Shown: positions 1 to 10,346 of the stretch, piece by piece
How positions within the stretch are numbered: position 1 is the stretch's first letter
Layout: each line of letters starts with the position of its first letter
Assembly: GCF_016808335.1 (NCBI RefSeq)
Contig: NC_053149.1
Location: 28,703,339-28,767,338, forward strand
Direction of reading: 5' to 3'
DNA: 64,000 nt
Source of the DNA: Panicum virgatum
Taxonomy: Eukaryota > Streptophyta > Magnoliopsida > Poales > Poaceae
The notes under the pieces: model-generated
The model's database searches: none
Told to the model about the DNA's origin: nothing
The model's input: the letters and a program-made list of their open reading frames with translations, nothing else
Position numbers and translations under genes: made by a program

Positions 1-940
1 TCTCCAACCTTCTCATGAGCGAGTCGATCTTCCCTTCTAGCACTTCTTCGCGTTCCACTTGTAATACACTCTTCGCGGCGCCCACGGCTTGGAGTGGTTG
101 TAGGCGCCCCGACGATGCCCATGCGTCATTGTCCGCCGCCTTCTTGAATAGCTTGAAAACTTGAGTAGGCGTGAGCTCAATGATAGAACCTCCGGCCGAT
201 GCGTCAATGATCCTCCTTGATGCAGTAGTGAGGCCTTGATAGAACTTCTGGACCACATCCTCCCTTGAGAACTTGTGATGAGGTACGGCGCGGATGTAGT
301 CGTTGAAGCGCTCATAGGCTTTCGCAATAGTCTCCATCGGGGCTTGCGCGAATGTTGCAATCTTGTTGCGCAGAATCTGGGTCTTGCCCGGCGAGTAGAA
401 CTCCGTCATGAACTCTTTCATCAAGGACTCCCAATTTTGCACCGTGTGCGGTGGTAGAGAATGAAACCATTGCAGTGCTCTCCCAAGTAGAGAGAACGGA
501 AAGAGCCTCGCTCTTATTTGATCTTGAGTCATCCCTTGCATGTCGAAGGTGCGGCATAGTTGGAGGAACGCTTGAAGATGTAGATTAGCGTCTTCTTTTC
601 CAGTGAAGGGCGAGCTTTGCCCCATCCTTATGATGGAAGTCTTGATCTCGAACGGAACTCCGATGTTGTCGAGATTTTGGATCGGCATGTCCCAAACGTC
701 TGGAGTGCATAACTCTCCGATCGTACGCTCCGGCTCCGGTAGCGCCATCCCTTGGTGAAGTGACGCCTCCTTTGGACTTGTTAGTGGAGTTGCTTGAGGT
801 GAAGACGATGAATCGTCGGCTTCAACTTTTGGATCTACTAGTTCCGGCTTCCTTGATCGTGCTTCTTGTCTCCTTTGCCTGTAAATTTTTTCTGGATCAT
901 CCACAAAATTTTCGGGTTTGTTGGAGAGGCTCCCGTCCAT
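1..940 (-). CDS. gag: Retrotransposon gag protein, partial, open to window edge
   Basis: A single minus-strand frame starts at the ATG at 940-938 and stays open for at least 313 codons to the window edge. The N-terminal 110 residues are charged and low complexity. They are followed by a Retrotrans_gag-type domain with the hallmarks RARLFPFSLLGRALQWFHSL and NWESLMKEFMTEFYSPGKT and the segment FAQAPMETIAKAYERFNDY. This protein forms the particle that packages element RNA in the cytoplasm. No stop or frameshift is present, unlike the gag of the related element at 43.6-44.6 kb, which suggests a younger insertion. The ATG is chosen as the first in-frame start after the leader. The zinc knuckle would lie outside the window. 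Confidence 0.9.
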   Translation of the reverse strand, partial: MDGSLSNKPENFVDDPEKIYRQRRQEARSRKPELVDPKVEADDSSSSPQATPLTSPKEASLHQGMALPEPERTIGELCTPDVWDMPIQNLDNIGVPFEIKTSIIRMGQSSPFTGKEDANLHLQAFLQLCRTFDMQGMTQDQIRARLFPFSLLGRALQWFHSLPPHTVQNWESLMKEFMTEFYSPGKTQILRNKIATFAQAPMETIAKAYERFNDYIRAVPHHKFSREDVVQKFYQGLTTASRRIIDASAGGSIIELTPTQVFKLFKKAADNDAWASSGRLQPLQAVGAAKSVLQVEREEVLEGKIDSLMRRLE

Positions 941-1166
941 CTCCTGTTAGGGGTTAGTGAAAAAGAAAAATATATACAAGATCTAAAAGATGAATATACA
1001 AGATCTAAAACATAAAAGAAAAATAAAGCAAACTCTAGATTAGATTGATTTTCGTGGAATAGATCCGTTTTTTTAGTTGGCTCAGAAAAATAAGAGATCT
1101 AAAAAGATTAAAAAGAAAAATCAAGAAAATATTTACGAATGCAAGTAAGATTGGATCTTAAATCAA

Positions 1167-1188
1167 TGGTTCCCCGGCAACGGCGCCA
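1167..1188 (-). promoter_or_regulatory. Primer-binding site, tRNA-Asp type
   Basis: Read on the minus strand, the site begins TGGCGCCGTTGCCGGGGA, complementary to the tRNA-Asp 3' end used by Athila-lineage elements for minus-strand DNA synthesis. It lies 8 bases inside the LTR edge. The following 226 bases to the gag start are A-rich leader with no other feature that I can name. Confidence 0.88.
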
Positions 1189-1196
1189 GAAAAGCT

Positions 1197-2617
1197 TGTT
1201 GACTCTCCTTAGCGCCCCTGATTTATATACCGCAAGCGCACGGTTTCGTGTAGCTTTTCCCTTAGAGTATTCCCCCAAGGTTTATCAATCCACAGAACCA
1301 AAGAGACAAGAAACAATCTACTAGCATAGAGATTCCTTTGTGTGAGATAGTGAAAACGAATCTAATCTACTAAAAACACGACAAACGCCGAAGGTAGCAA
1401 GAGAGAGTTAGAGATAACCAATCTAGATCACCTAGATCATGCATATGTTGTAGTTCTAGCTAGATAAAGTGAAGTAAGATAGATGTGAATCTCAATGAAA
1501 AGCCTCTTTAACCCCAAAATCTCCAATCCGATCCCTCGATACCCAACCTACTAAGTGGCAACGGCCTGTCACGACGCCACCCCTTTCAACGGGATACCCT
1601 GAAGCAAGTCAAACCCCCTTTGGTAGTTCCGCCATGAACCTCTAGCCACCATGACTACAAGATCATGCTAAGTGATCTATCTCGATAATAGATCTAAGAT
1701 GAAGCGAACCCAAAGAAAAGAACGAAATCGAAAGAGGAGAACATGGTCGCTAAACATTCGGAAACACAAATAACTTCACCATGAATGATAGTACATCACA
1801 AGATCACAACCGGGGCCCTACCTTGACCTTGATGATCCTAGCTCCAGAACTCCGACGTGGTCTTCCTTGCAAGGTTCCCACGTCGGCTAGGGCGAACCCT
1901 AGACAACTAGCACGACCCTCGGCTCTCCGAGAGGTGTCCCTCTATCTTCTCTGCTCCTTGGCGTCGTCTCCCGAATTGATCTCTCCGTGAACCTTGGGGA
2001 GGGGTCTTTAAATAGCCTCAGAGAACCCTCGGTCAAAGGGGAGGTCGAACCGACCTAAAAAAAGGCTGGGCCGGCCGGCCCAATGAGCCTAGGCCGACTG
2101 GCCTGGGTCTTTCCTTCGCCGGCTGGTGCTCAACTTTCTCCCCAAGTCTCCTGGAGTCTTCTAGAATTTATGTCTTTCACGATTGCACCCCTTTAGACGT
2201 CGTTATCTTCGAGATTTCTTCGAGGAGAAGGATAGGATGGAAAATCATTCCTTAAATATCTCTTTGCTTTGCTTAGGCCCGAAGTATCTCGATCTTATCT
2301 TGTGGGCTTTGTCTTTTGGGCTTCATTGGAGGGTGGATGTACATGAATGGGCCTCTAATCATCATGGCCTTCGATCCTTTGTTCGGGCTTTGGCCTTCGT
2401 CATTCTTCGTGTCATCGCGTGATTGTGGGCCTCGCCATTTCATGCTCCAAAATTGGTCAAAAACTTGCAAAAACTAAGTACCTCCAAAATATATGTGCAA
2501 ACGCGAAAACGACCAATAATTGGGCCGAGGTTAGGATGGTTAGTGATTCTAATATTAAATTCATGCCATTATCAAAGTTAAATAGGGAATAAAATGGATA
2601 CTTAAGGAGCGCCAACA
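1197..2617 (-). repeat. 5' LTR of Athila-like element
   Basis: This 1421-bp LTR begins TGTTGGCGCTCCTTAAG and ends CTAAGGAGAGTCAACA on the minus strand, giving imperfect terminal inverted repeats. A TATA-like TTTAAA lies near 2008-2015, with the transcribed part below it. A short LTR of the same family is at 44704-45913, sharing the ends and the segment near 1255-1290. Short ORFs inside are chance. Confidence 0.88.
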
Positions 2618-3127
2618 GACTCAATTCCATCTTTTACATCCAAGAAAGTCTAAGTGTTTCAACAAACTTGCTCCTAATATCAAGTTTTAACTCAACTTAG
2701 TGTTTAATCATACTAAGACATATTCATGATAATCCATGCTAGAAATTTCTTAAAAAGGCTCATATAATAAATTCAAATCCTAGGAATCAAATCAAACATC
2801 ATCAAACTATGCATGCATGATCTATTCGCCCTCACAAAATAAACAATTGCCAACTATTGTTGGGCTTACACGGTTAGTACGGTGGCATAACATAGATACG
2901 TCTCTCCCTATAATATCTAGTCGATAAATTCTAACCATTCTTAACTTATCGAATCGTGTTTAGTGTACCTGCAGAAGATTGACAAAACATATATATGCAT
3001 TGAACCTTTCATGCCAGCACTCATGAAAGCGTTCCCACACATTACCGCTCACTATAGAAGCGGCATCCATGCGTCGAACACTGCATGGACAGTGCTCATA
3101 CGCTACCGAGGCAACGTATTCATGGGG

Positions 3128-3383
3128 TACTTTTACTCCCAATATAATCGACCGATGGTCATTATATTGGCAGCAGCTCAAGTAGGCCACTGCTTGAGCG
3201 CAGCGTTTGGTTCGCATCGCTGACGGGAAGATCAGACTCCCTCAGCTGACTGAGTATACTTTACTCCCAATATAGTCAACTAATAGTTGGTATATTGGCA
3301 GTACCTCAAGTAAGCCACTGTTTGAGGGCAGCGTTCGGCTCGCATCATCGACAGGAAGGTCAGACTCCCTCAGCTGACTGAGG
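3128..3383 (-). repeat. Two ~129-bp direct repeats in retroelement leader, each with a hairpin
   Basis: Two adjacent copies (about 3128-3254 and 3257-3383) share the blocks ending CAGACTCCCTCAGCTGACTG. Each contains a near-perfect inverted repeat, at 3139-3170 and 3267-3298, with common outer arms CCAATATA/TATATTGG and different but still pairing inner arms. They lie in the 5' leader between primer site and the lost gag. Confidence 0.75.
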
Positions 3384-3660
3384 ATCTTTACCTTCTTACC
3401 TTAGCGTAGGTGCGTCGTTACAGAATTTAAAAGGTTGATTGTGCAAAAAAGTAAGGTTTGACAGAAATGTAAAGTACTAGAAGTTAGATATAAATAAACT
3501 ATAAGTTAGATAGCCACCTAGTAACTCTCATAAATTTCCCTAGGGCGTTACATTCTAAGCACAATCCTTAACGAAACCAACGTAGTTTTATAAATGCTTT
3601 GTTGGTCCAATTTTATACGGAAATCGATTTTTAAGGTTCCAACACCTCTGGTGTACACTT

Positions 3661-3675
3661 GCAGCTCTGATACTA
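3661..3675 (-). promoter_or_regulatory. Primer-binding site, initiator tRNA-Met type
   Basis: On the minus strand the sequence TAGTATCAGAGCTGC follows the LTR end by two bases. The canonical iMet site starts TGGTATCAGAGC, so the second base is mutated G to A. Confidence 0.75.
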
Positions 3676-4176
3676 GGTGTGGTAGAACCACCTGAATTAT
3701 CCCGGCTCAAGTGTGCTGGCCATCACCATAAAGGCAACACCGACTCAAACGCACTTCAAACGGAACAATTCTTTGTCTGTCAGGTAACATCCCGATACAA
3801 CAACCGGATCTCGGATCGAACAAGCATACACTGCACGAAGGCGAGTCCAGAGATATTACAACCATATATTTTACAACACAGGCATAGTAGTTATTACAAC
3901 AAGTTCAAAGTATTATTACAGGTCCAAACTCAGTAAGACATTATACAAGACATAAGTTTAAAGTTCAGTGTTAAAGCAGCGGAAAGAAAACACGATGGCT
4001 ACAACACATCGCAAAAGGATACCAAGCTAGCCCAAGCAAGGTATCACTCGTCGGGGTCATTGCCGTCCGGAGACGGATCCCACTCTACGGACCAGCCAGA
4101 GGGAAAAGAGCAGGGCCAAGTCAGACTAGCGGTCTGGTCCTCAAAACTCAAACCTGAAACAGAATTCAAAAGCAAG

Positions 4177-4198
4177 GCTGAGTATACTAATACTCAGC
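4177..4198. repeat. Palindrome in LTR
   Basis: A 22-base perfect inverted repeat has arms GCTGAGTAT and ATACTCAGC and a 4-base loop. A degraded equivalent lies in the other LTR near 13354-13374. It sits in the 3' part of the LTR, where RNA processing signals would lie. Confidence 0.7.
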
Positions 4199-5098
4199 AA
4201 GACTTAACCATCAACGGATATACTTAGTCCACTTAACTAGACTATGCAGGGTTCTGGAAGGCTCTGGGTTTTCTTTTGCTGAAAAGCAACAAAGAGTGTG
4301 TCCCTAATTTCACATTTTAGCTTTCAATATTCTAGTTGATTAACCATTCTAGGTAAGCATCTAACTCTAATCAACCATAGTAGAACTTTAGTCAAACATC
4401 AAGATTGATTATAATAACATTATTCTTATTACTCTGTGTGGCAAAGGGATCAAGTAGTCTCAATATCCGCGAGAAACGAACGATTCGAATCGGATTTCCA
4501 AACTTGCAAGGTAAACCTAACACACACGTTTGGAACACCGTCGGGTCGTTCCCAAACAACCGTTGACCTTTCATTCCGGCTTGTGGATAGGGTCACTCTC
4601 CCCGACTACAGGGCACCAACTTCCTCCCTGCACCCGTGGTGTTGCACAACTTAAACATAAAAACCTATCTCTAAGAGAGAGTGAAAGGTATATCCACTCA
4701 CTGGTCCGATCAGCTACTAGGCTTACCGCGTACCATATTTACTGCATGTGGCTAGTACGTTCAAACACTTAACCACCGCTACCACACACCGCGACCTTAT
4801 CAGAATTCATCAACACAGACGGGGTCTCACCCAAGGTCATGATATCGAACATGACCCCGTCCGACGTCCTTATAGTGATTGCAGGTAAAAGAAAACAAGC
4901 AACTCCTATTAAGCTCGCGAGTGATAGGCAATCACTCGACTTTTACCAGTCCTATAAGCATAGCAATTACTTGAACTCAAGTCTAACGTTCAGTACATAG
5001 GTTCCTAGGATCATGCATCTAGGGTTTCAATTCAAATCCTAAGAACTGTAAATGCACAAGTAAGTAGTATATAAAGTGCATAATTTGAAATACTGGGT

Positions 5099-5290
5099 TT
5101 ATGTCCGGGGCTTGCCTTCGCGGTAGTCACTAGCTAAATCAGCCTTGGGCTCTTCCGAACTTTGGCCCGGGTCTTCAGTCAATGTAGCGGCATTCACCTG
5201 GGCTTCTTGATCACCTCCTTCGGACTCTGGAATCAGCTCGTACGTCCCGTCAGCTAGAACAGTCGTATCTATATGTGATGCAAGAAACGG
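5099..5290 (-). other. Short conserved ORF inside the LTR
   Basis: In minus-strand frame the segment reads LADGTYELIPESEGGD, continues through an acidic stretch with SSEEPK and ends EGKPRT then stop. The inverted LTR copy carries the same landmarks at about 12303-12453 (LADGTYELI, SEEPK, GKPR), but with an early stop after YELI. The start is preceded by an acceptor-like pyrimidine tract ending in AG in the other copy. Function unknown; it may be a remnant of a spliced LTR-borne ORF or of a captured exon. I do not recognise the protein. Confidence 0.45.
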
Positions 5291-6344
5291 TATTATAATC
5301 ATACACACTTCGCGATAAAGTTGCAATCTAACAACTAGCAAACATAACTTAGCATATGGGCAATCGTTTATAGAGTAGAGTAGTTCTAATCTTAACTTTA
5401 CTTCATAAAAATGAACTGGGTGGCAGTTTTTAAAAGCAAAATAAAATGCATGAAGTAATTTGACTATTTTAATTCATAAGCTAAGAACAGATTCTGCAGC
5501 TACAAAATTTATTCAAGGTAATACATCTAATCAGCAACTTGCAATAAAATGCATGAAGTAATTTGAATAAATGAAAAATACTCAAAACAGATTATGTTTA
5601 AACAAATATGAATTTCTACAGAACAAACTACAACACTTATGAAGCTCAAAATTTCTAAGAACAGGCTCCATATACTTATGAACGTCCTATAAATTTTTCA
5701 GAATTTATATAGGCATAAAACAGAAGTAATAATTTTGACAAAATTAAACCACATATGGTAAAACTAATTAGTACAGAGAGTTCTGTAGTGTTTCTAGATC
5801 CCAAATTTTTCAGACATGAACACATGACCAAAATAGAGTTCCACAAATATTCTCAGATTTTTATTATCAAGGAAACTATTTATCACAATTAAAGCCTACT
5901 TGACAAGCATTAAATCAAATATATAGCTAAACAGATCAAAAATTTGTCAAACTTGTGCAACAGCAAGGTTTTAGTGATATACATGCAGAGAAAAAAAATT
6001 CAGACATAGAAATTTAATATTTCTACCAGCATAAATACATTAGCAAAACTAGTAGATCTAGGAATCTAGAAACTTTGACCTAGTTAAAGATGTCAAAAAG
6101 GGTTCAAATTTTTAGCAGGTACTAGTAACACTGCAAGACACATTCTAGCCAAAAACCACATGAAGTTACTGAGTACAACTCCTAGAACAATTAAAGCCTA
6201 TTTATTATATTCTTTTTCTTGGATTACCATGCAAACCAAAACTGAAGATGTGTATGTAACAAAACTTGTAGGTCTTGTAACAAGAATTCCAAAACATTTG
6301 GATTTATATTTTCTCATTTTTCTACAAATTTCTAGGCATTTTCA

Positions 6345-7060
6345 AATTTCACTAATTTGAATTCTAGCAGAAAGGCCCTTGGATGGAGTCAGAGCAGAGA
6401 GAGGTGTTTTGACCGCCGATTCCGGCGAGATGGGTCGCCGGCGGCGAGGGCTAGGGTGGGGAAAAGCAAGAGGGGGCTGAGCCGCACCTGTAGGTGTGCT
6501 TGGCTCGATGGGAGATGGCCGAAGGAGGCGGGTCCGCGGAGGAGGATGGCCGGCGGCGGCTCTGCGCCGCGGCGGCGGCTTTCCGGCGGCGAAGGGGTGG
6601 GATGGCCTGGTCTGGGAGCTGCGCGAGAGCAAGGTGGAGCTAGGGATGGGGTCTGCGCGGGTGGAGCGGCCATGGAGGAGCAGGGCGACGGTGAGCTCGA
6701 GCTCGCCGGCGTTCGGGCGGGCGGTGGCGGCGTTCTGGAGATTTGGAACGGGGAAGTGGCGAGAGAGTGAGGGGATTGGGATGCGGAAGTTCAACTGGTG
6801 CTGAAGTGCGCGAGAGAAGGGGAGCCGGGGCTCTTCCCCGAGCTTGCCACAGCGGCGGCGATGTGGCGGCCGACTGGGGTCTCGGGGGTGCGTGGCAGGA
6901 GCGGGGGAGGTCCAGCGCGAGGGGAAAAGGGCGGCGAGCAGCCAGGGCATGACGCGTGGAAGGCCACGGCGAGCAGGAAGTGGCCTGCGGCCCTCCCTCG
7001 GTGGCGGGCAGCGCCCTGACTAGCGGCAAAGGGAAGCAGAGAGGGAGAGAGGAGGAAGAC
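6345..7060. other. GC-rich block of the LTR
   Basis: A sharply bounded C/G-rich segment inside an AT-rich LTR. The counterpart is at 10805-11690 in the inverted copy. Long ORFs appear on both strands, and none resembles a known family. A TATA-like TATAAATA precedes the equivalent transcribed side in the other copy (11279-11288), so this is probably promoter-proximal leader rather than coding sequence. Confidence 0.55.
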
Positions 7061-7547
7061 AACAGGCTGGACCTGTTTGCAATTTCAGAAAAGTTTAGGG
7101 GTCCTACTGTAAAACAAAAATGACTCCTAAACTAGGGCTCAAATGAAAAAGTGCCCAACATGAAAGTTGTTCAACTTTTCAAGATCTACAACTTTGATGT
7201 TGTGCAAAATTTGATTTGACCAAAGGTTGAAAGGTTATTTAGAAAACATAGAAATGATTTTGAATTTAATGGACTTTCATCTTTTCTAAAGCAAATTCAC
7301 CTTAATTTCAGACTGAAAAGTAAAATTTCCTGCCATGTAATGATTACACTGAATTTTACAAAGAAATCCTCCACAAAAGCAACATTTGCCCACCCTATAC
7401 AAATTAAATTATAGGAAGGACCTTGCATCAAATCATATTTACACAATTAACCTTATATTTTTAAAATAAGACCCTTGGTCAAGCAAATTAAGCACATGAT
7501 ACATAAAATAAATGCAGTTCTACTGTGCAAACACCTAGGGTGTCACA

Positions 7548-9599
7548 ACATTAGCTTTGGAAAGTTTCTTATTGTGAAATGGTACAGAATTACTTTTGCA
7601 AACATGGATTGAATCATAGACAAGTAAGATGACATTAATGTACTTCATTGCCTCTTCATAAGATGCCAAGATAGATGCTTTCGGAATGCATCGGATAACA
7701 CCTTCTAAATTGCATTAAATGCGACAATGCTCATCTGATAGGCAGATTTGATATGAAGTAACATACAACAAATGTGAATTTTGTATATCTAGATCCAGGA
7801 GCCACCTCAACATTTACATGTCCCTTTAAATATTAGTTTTTCTTCACACTAATCACATTACCAGCACACATATTGACTATCACATTAGGAAGTCTATCTT
7901 CAGTGCCTTCATCTGCACTATGTTGTGCATTTTCCTCAACCCCATCATCCCACAAAATTGCATTTTCCTGAACCTCATCATCGTACACAATTACATTATC
8001 AACACCATGATCCAGCACAAGTGCCATTTTCAAACCATATCATCCTACACAATTACGTTTTCCTAAACCCTATCATCCTTCACAATTGCATTATCTTCAC
8101 CCCTTCATCAAATGTTTCTCCATGATTGATCCACCTAGTGTACGTGCTTGCCATCCCAATTCTATGTGTGTGCATTAACACCTCTCCTTGATTATGGCTA
8201 ATCCGATTCAAATATCTAAAACATGTCGGAATTTTCCTTTCATCATCATAGTATGTACTACATACAAATTCATGAAATCATAAACTTTGTTAACATATTT
8301 AGGGGTAAAATGTGCACAATTGTTTATCCAATGTGCGTCCATGCATCTATCAAACAATCATTGTTAAGGTTTCAAATAAAGCAGGTTGGAATTGCTCTAT
8401 GTTAACATACCTTAAGACAAAATCAAATTAGGCAAATTCAACTGCTCATTACAGACCGGGTTGACATGCTGCCATGGGGAGCACCAGATTTGTGCCATCG
8501 CGAGCCACCACAGGATTGCACCACCGTGTGGACATACGCTAGGATGGTCCATCATGGCTGCCTTCTCTTTGTTCTTCTTGCCCCAATGCGGGAGCAGGCA
8601 ACTGGTGATCCAATTTTTGTTTGAAGTGTTTGCTTTTAGTCACTCTAAGTACCAAAATATACCCCATCAACTCACCTAGCACTTACATGTGGGACCATGA
8701 AGAGCTTATCTTATTTCAATAATAAAATGTTTTAATCATAAAATTATCATCATAGCTTAGCAGATTTCTTATATTGAGTCATGTTTCCTTGGTAGTGGTA
8801 GTTGTTAGCCCATGTAGTCCAGTTGTGGTTGTGGTGTGATGGCTTAGTACCAACTTGGAAGCTTAAGGAAGTGAGGATCATCACATAAACCTTATGCTCC
8901 TCCGGGTTAACCATTTTACATGATGAGCAAACAAGTATTAGGGATGTGCTATTTCTATGAGGGCTTGTGTCTCACGTGAGGCACAAGGCTGCAAACAGAT
9001 CTTGAGCAGGGTGTTACAGATGGTATATTTAGAGCACAAACCTTCACAACACATGACAATGTGTGTGTGGATTGGTCCCACAGCATGGCTATGCACCGAG
9101 GGGATCTTGGTGTATGTTTCATAAGTGGTGAGTTTCTGAGGGCATAAGCCCTTAGGAGGTGCTGCATATAATACCCATAACCCAATGTCCATTTGTCCAT
9201 GTGGTCCAATTGTAATTATGGTGTTGTAGTTTAGTACCAGCTTTGAAGTTTAGGGGGTGGGTGGAGAGGCTAGCATATAATCCTTATCGCTCAAAATATA
9301 ATACCTCTAAATTAACCCTTTAACACAAAGCAAGAGTGAAAGTGTAAGATAGGTGCTATGCATATGCGGGCTCGTTCCAAGTGAGGAGCCGGGCTATAAG
9401 TAGGGTTTGGATGTAGTGTGTTGTATCTTGGGTCGATGCACTATTTTTTACCTCCTTTGATTGCTTATGGAGTCCATTGGTCTTCAAGTGAGTTTCACGA
9501 TCTAGCACCCATTATAAGTAATTCTCGCCCGAAATATCCAGAGCCTTAAAATCAAACTTTGGCAAGAATCAACTTAGTAAACTTGTGCTTCATAGTCTT
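7548..9599. other. Unresolved intergenic/repeat stretch
   Basis: No gene is supportable. Two diverged direct copies of about 250 bp (near 8803-9060 and 9193-9440) share TGTGGTCCAATTGT-like and GTTTAGTACCA-like blocks. At 7900-8110 a short motif with CATCATCC and ACAATTGCATT recurs four or five times. On the minus strand this codes an acidic repetitive peptide (VYDDEVQENAILWDDGVEEN), perhaps a fragment of an unknown transposon protein. Confidence 0.4.
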
Positions 9600-9894
9600 T
9601 GTTAGAGATAGTCGTGCTGAACACGTATATAATAACTAGTTTACTGATTATTAAGAATTGGTATGCAAAACTATGGAGAACAAATTGAGAGGGAAATAAA
9701 ATGAAGTCTCCTCTTTTTTGTTTAATATTTCCAATACATAAGCTCTCCTATATATAGCCATAGATGAGACAGTGAAATAAACAATGGACTTAGAAGAGTT
9801 GATGCTACAAGACTTACACCATACAAGTAGTAGGTTGTAGCTTTAAAGATATATGGGGTTATGGACATCCACATAAATTGATAATTCCATAACA
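9600..9894 (-). repeat. Small solo LTR, Copia-like
   Basis: The 295-bp unit reads TGTTATGGAATT at its minus-strand start and ends ATCTCTAACA, giving TGTTA/TAACA terminal inverted repeats. It has a TATA box (CTATATATAGG, minus, near 9750). Size and layout fit a small Copia LTR of Ale/Retrofit type. No internal region is attached and no target duplication is evident (gtctt against tatta), so it may be an old solo LTR or a recombinant. Confidence 0.65.
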
Positions 9895-10224
9895 TATTAC
9901 GTTTTGCACTCTCTTGGGCTATATATTCTTACGAGTTGGTGTGCACCAAAGTAACAAGTGTCAAAAGAAAAAATGCATAATTGTCAGGAGGTGAACCAAG
10001 ATTAGGCCCACTGTACCCCTCACGGAGACCCTACTTGTCAGGTCAAAAGGTTTGACGAAAGGGAGGGGGAGATTGGTTTCGTCAATGTTTTCCACCAAAA
10101 TCCTATTACATTTTACACAAGCAATTTCCTATACCCACCTCTTGTACCCACATATTACTTTCTTTAGTACACACATACTTTCCTTTGCACATACGTTAAC
10201 CCATAATTCAGGTCATTTTTTCTT

Positions 10225-10291
10225 TTGGAAGGATAATAATTGACATCATTGTTTATGAAATGATAATAATTGACATCATTGTTTATGAAAG
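10225..10291 (+). repeat. ~31-bp tandem repeat
   Basis: Two near-identical copies of GATAATAATTGACATCATTG plus a TTTATGAAA tail, with decayed further copies at 10310-10345. Similar copies resume at 13900-13985, on the far side of the solo LTR, so the LTR inserted into this array. Confidence 0.75.
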
Positions 10292-10346
10292 GAAAAGAAA
10301 GGCATATATTATTTTTAGAAGAAACATAAATGGCATCGTTGCTTAA

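Larger units (their letters stand above)
1..2617 (-). mobile_element. Athila-like Ty3/gypsy LTR retrotransposon, 5' part
   Basis: On the minus strand the order is LTR (2617-1197), primer-binding site, short A-rich leader (about 1166-941) and gag (940 to the window edge). The LTR termini are TGTTGGCGCTCC and ...GAGTCAACA. The primer site matches the tRNA-Asp type used by Athila-lineage elements. The element sits in the leader of the LTR element at 2618-7547. The rest lies outside the window, so its 3' LTR and target-site duplication cannot be checked; the 5-bp candidate on this side is gactc at 2618-2622. The Athila assignment rests on the primer site, LTR ends and gag type, and is inference because pol is not visible. 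Confidence 0.88.
2618..7547 (-). mobile_element. Long-LTR retrotransposon, 5' LTR plus leader, Del/Tekay-like
   Basis: On the minus strand a 3870-bp LTR (7547-3678) starting TGTGACACCC is followed by an initiator-Met-type primer site and about 1 kb of non-coding leader, which is cut by the Athila-like insertion at 2617. No gag or pol is visible in this window. The long LTR, the TGTGACACC start and the iMet site fit the Del/Tekay chromovirus group, but a non-autonomous large derivative is equally possible. A second LTR of the family lies inverted at 10347-13883. Confidence 0.7.
3678..7547 (-). repeat. 3.87-kb LTR of Del/Tekay-like element
   Basis: Termini on the minus strand are TGTGACACCCTAGG and ...GGTTCTACCACA. 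It holds a GC-rich block (about 6345-7060), a short conserved ORF (5099-5290) and a perfect 9-bp-arm palindrome at 4177-4198. The same elements occur in the same order in the inverted copy at 10347-13883, which fixes both as LTRs of one family. The many ORFs in the GC-rich block on both strands are composition artefacts. Confidence 0.8.

Noticed and set aside
1167..1188. tRNA-like sequence
   Set aside because: Only the 3' complement of a tRNA, in the primer-binding position of a retrotransposon; there is no cloverleaf.
6342..7062. Overlapping ORFs of up to 202 codons on both strands
   Set aside because: GC-rich LTR block where stops are rare in all frames. No family motif, and the frames are not kept in the second LTR copy.
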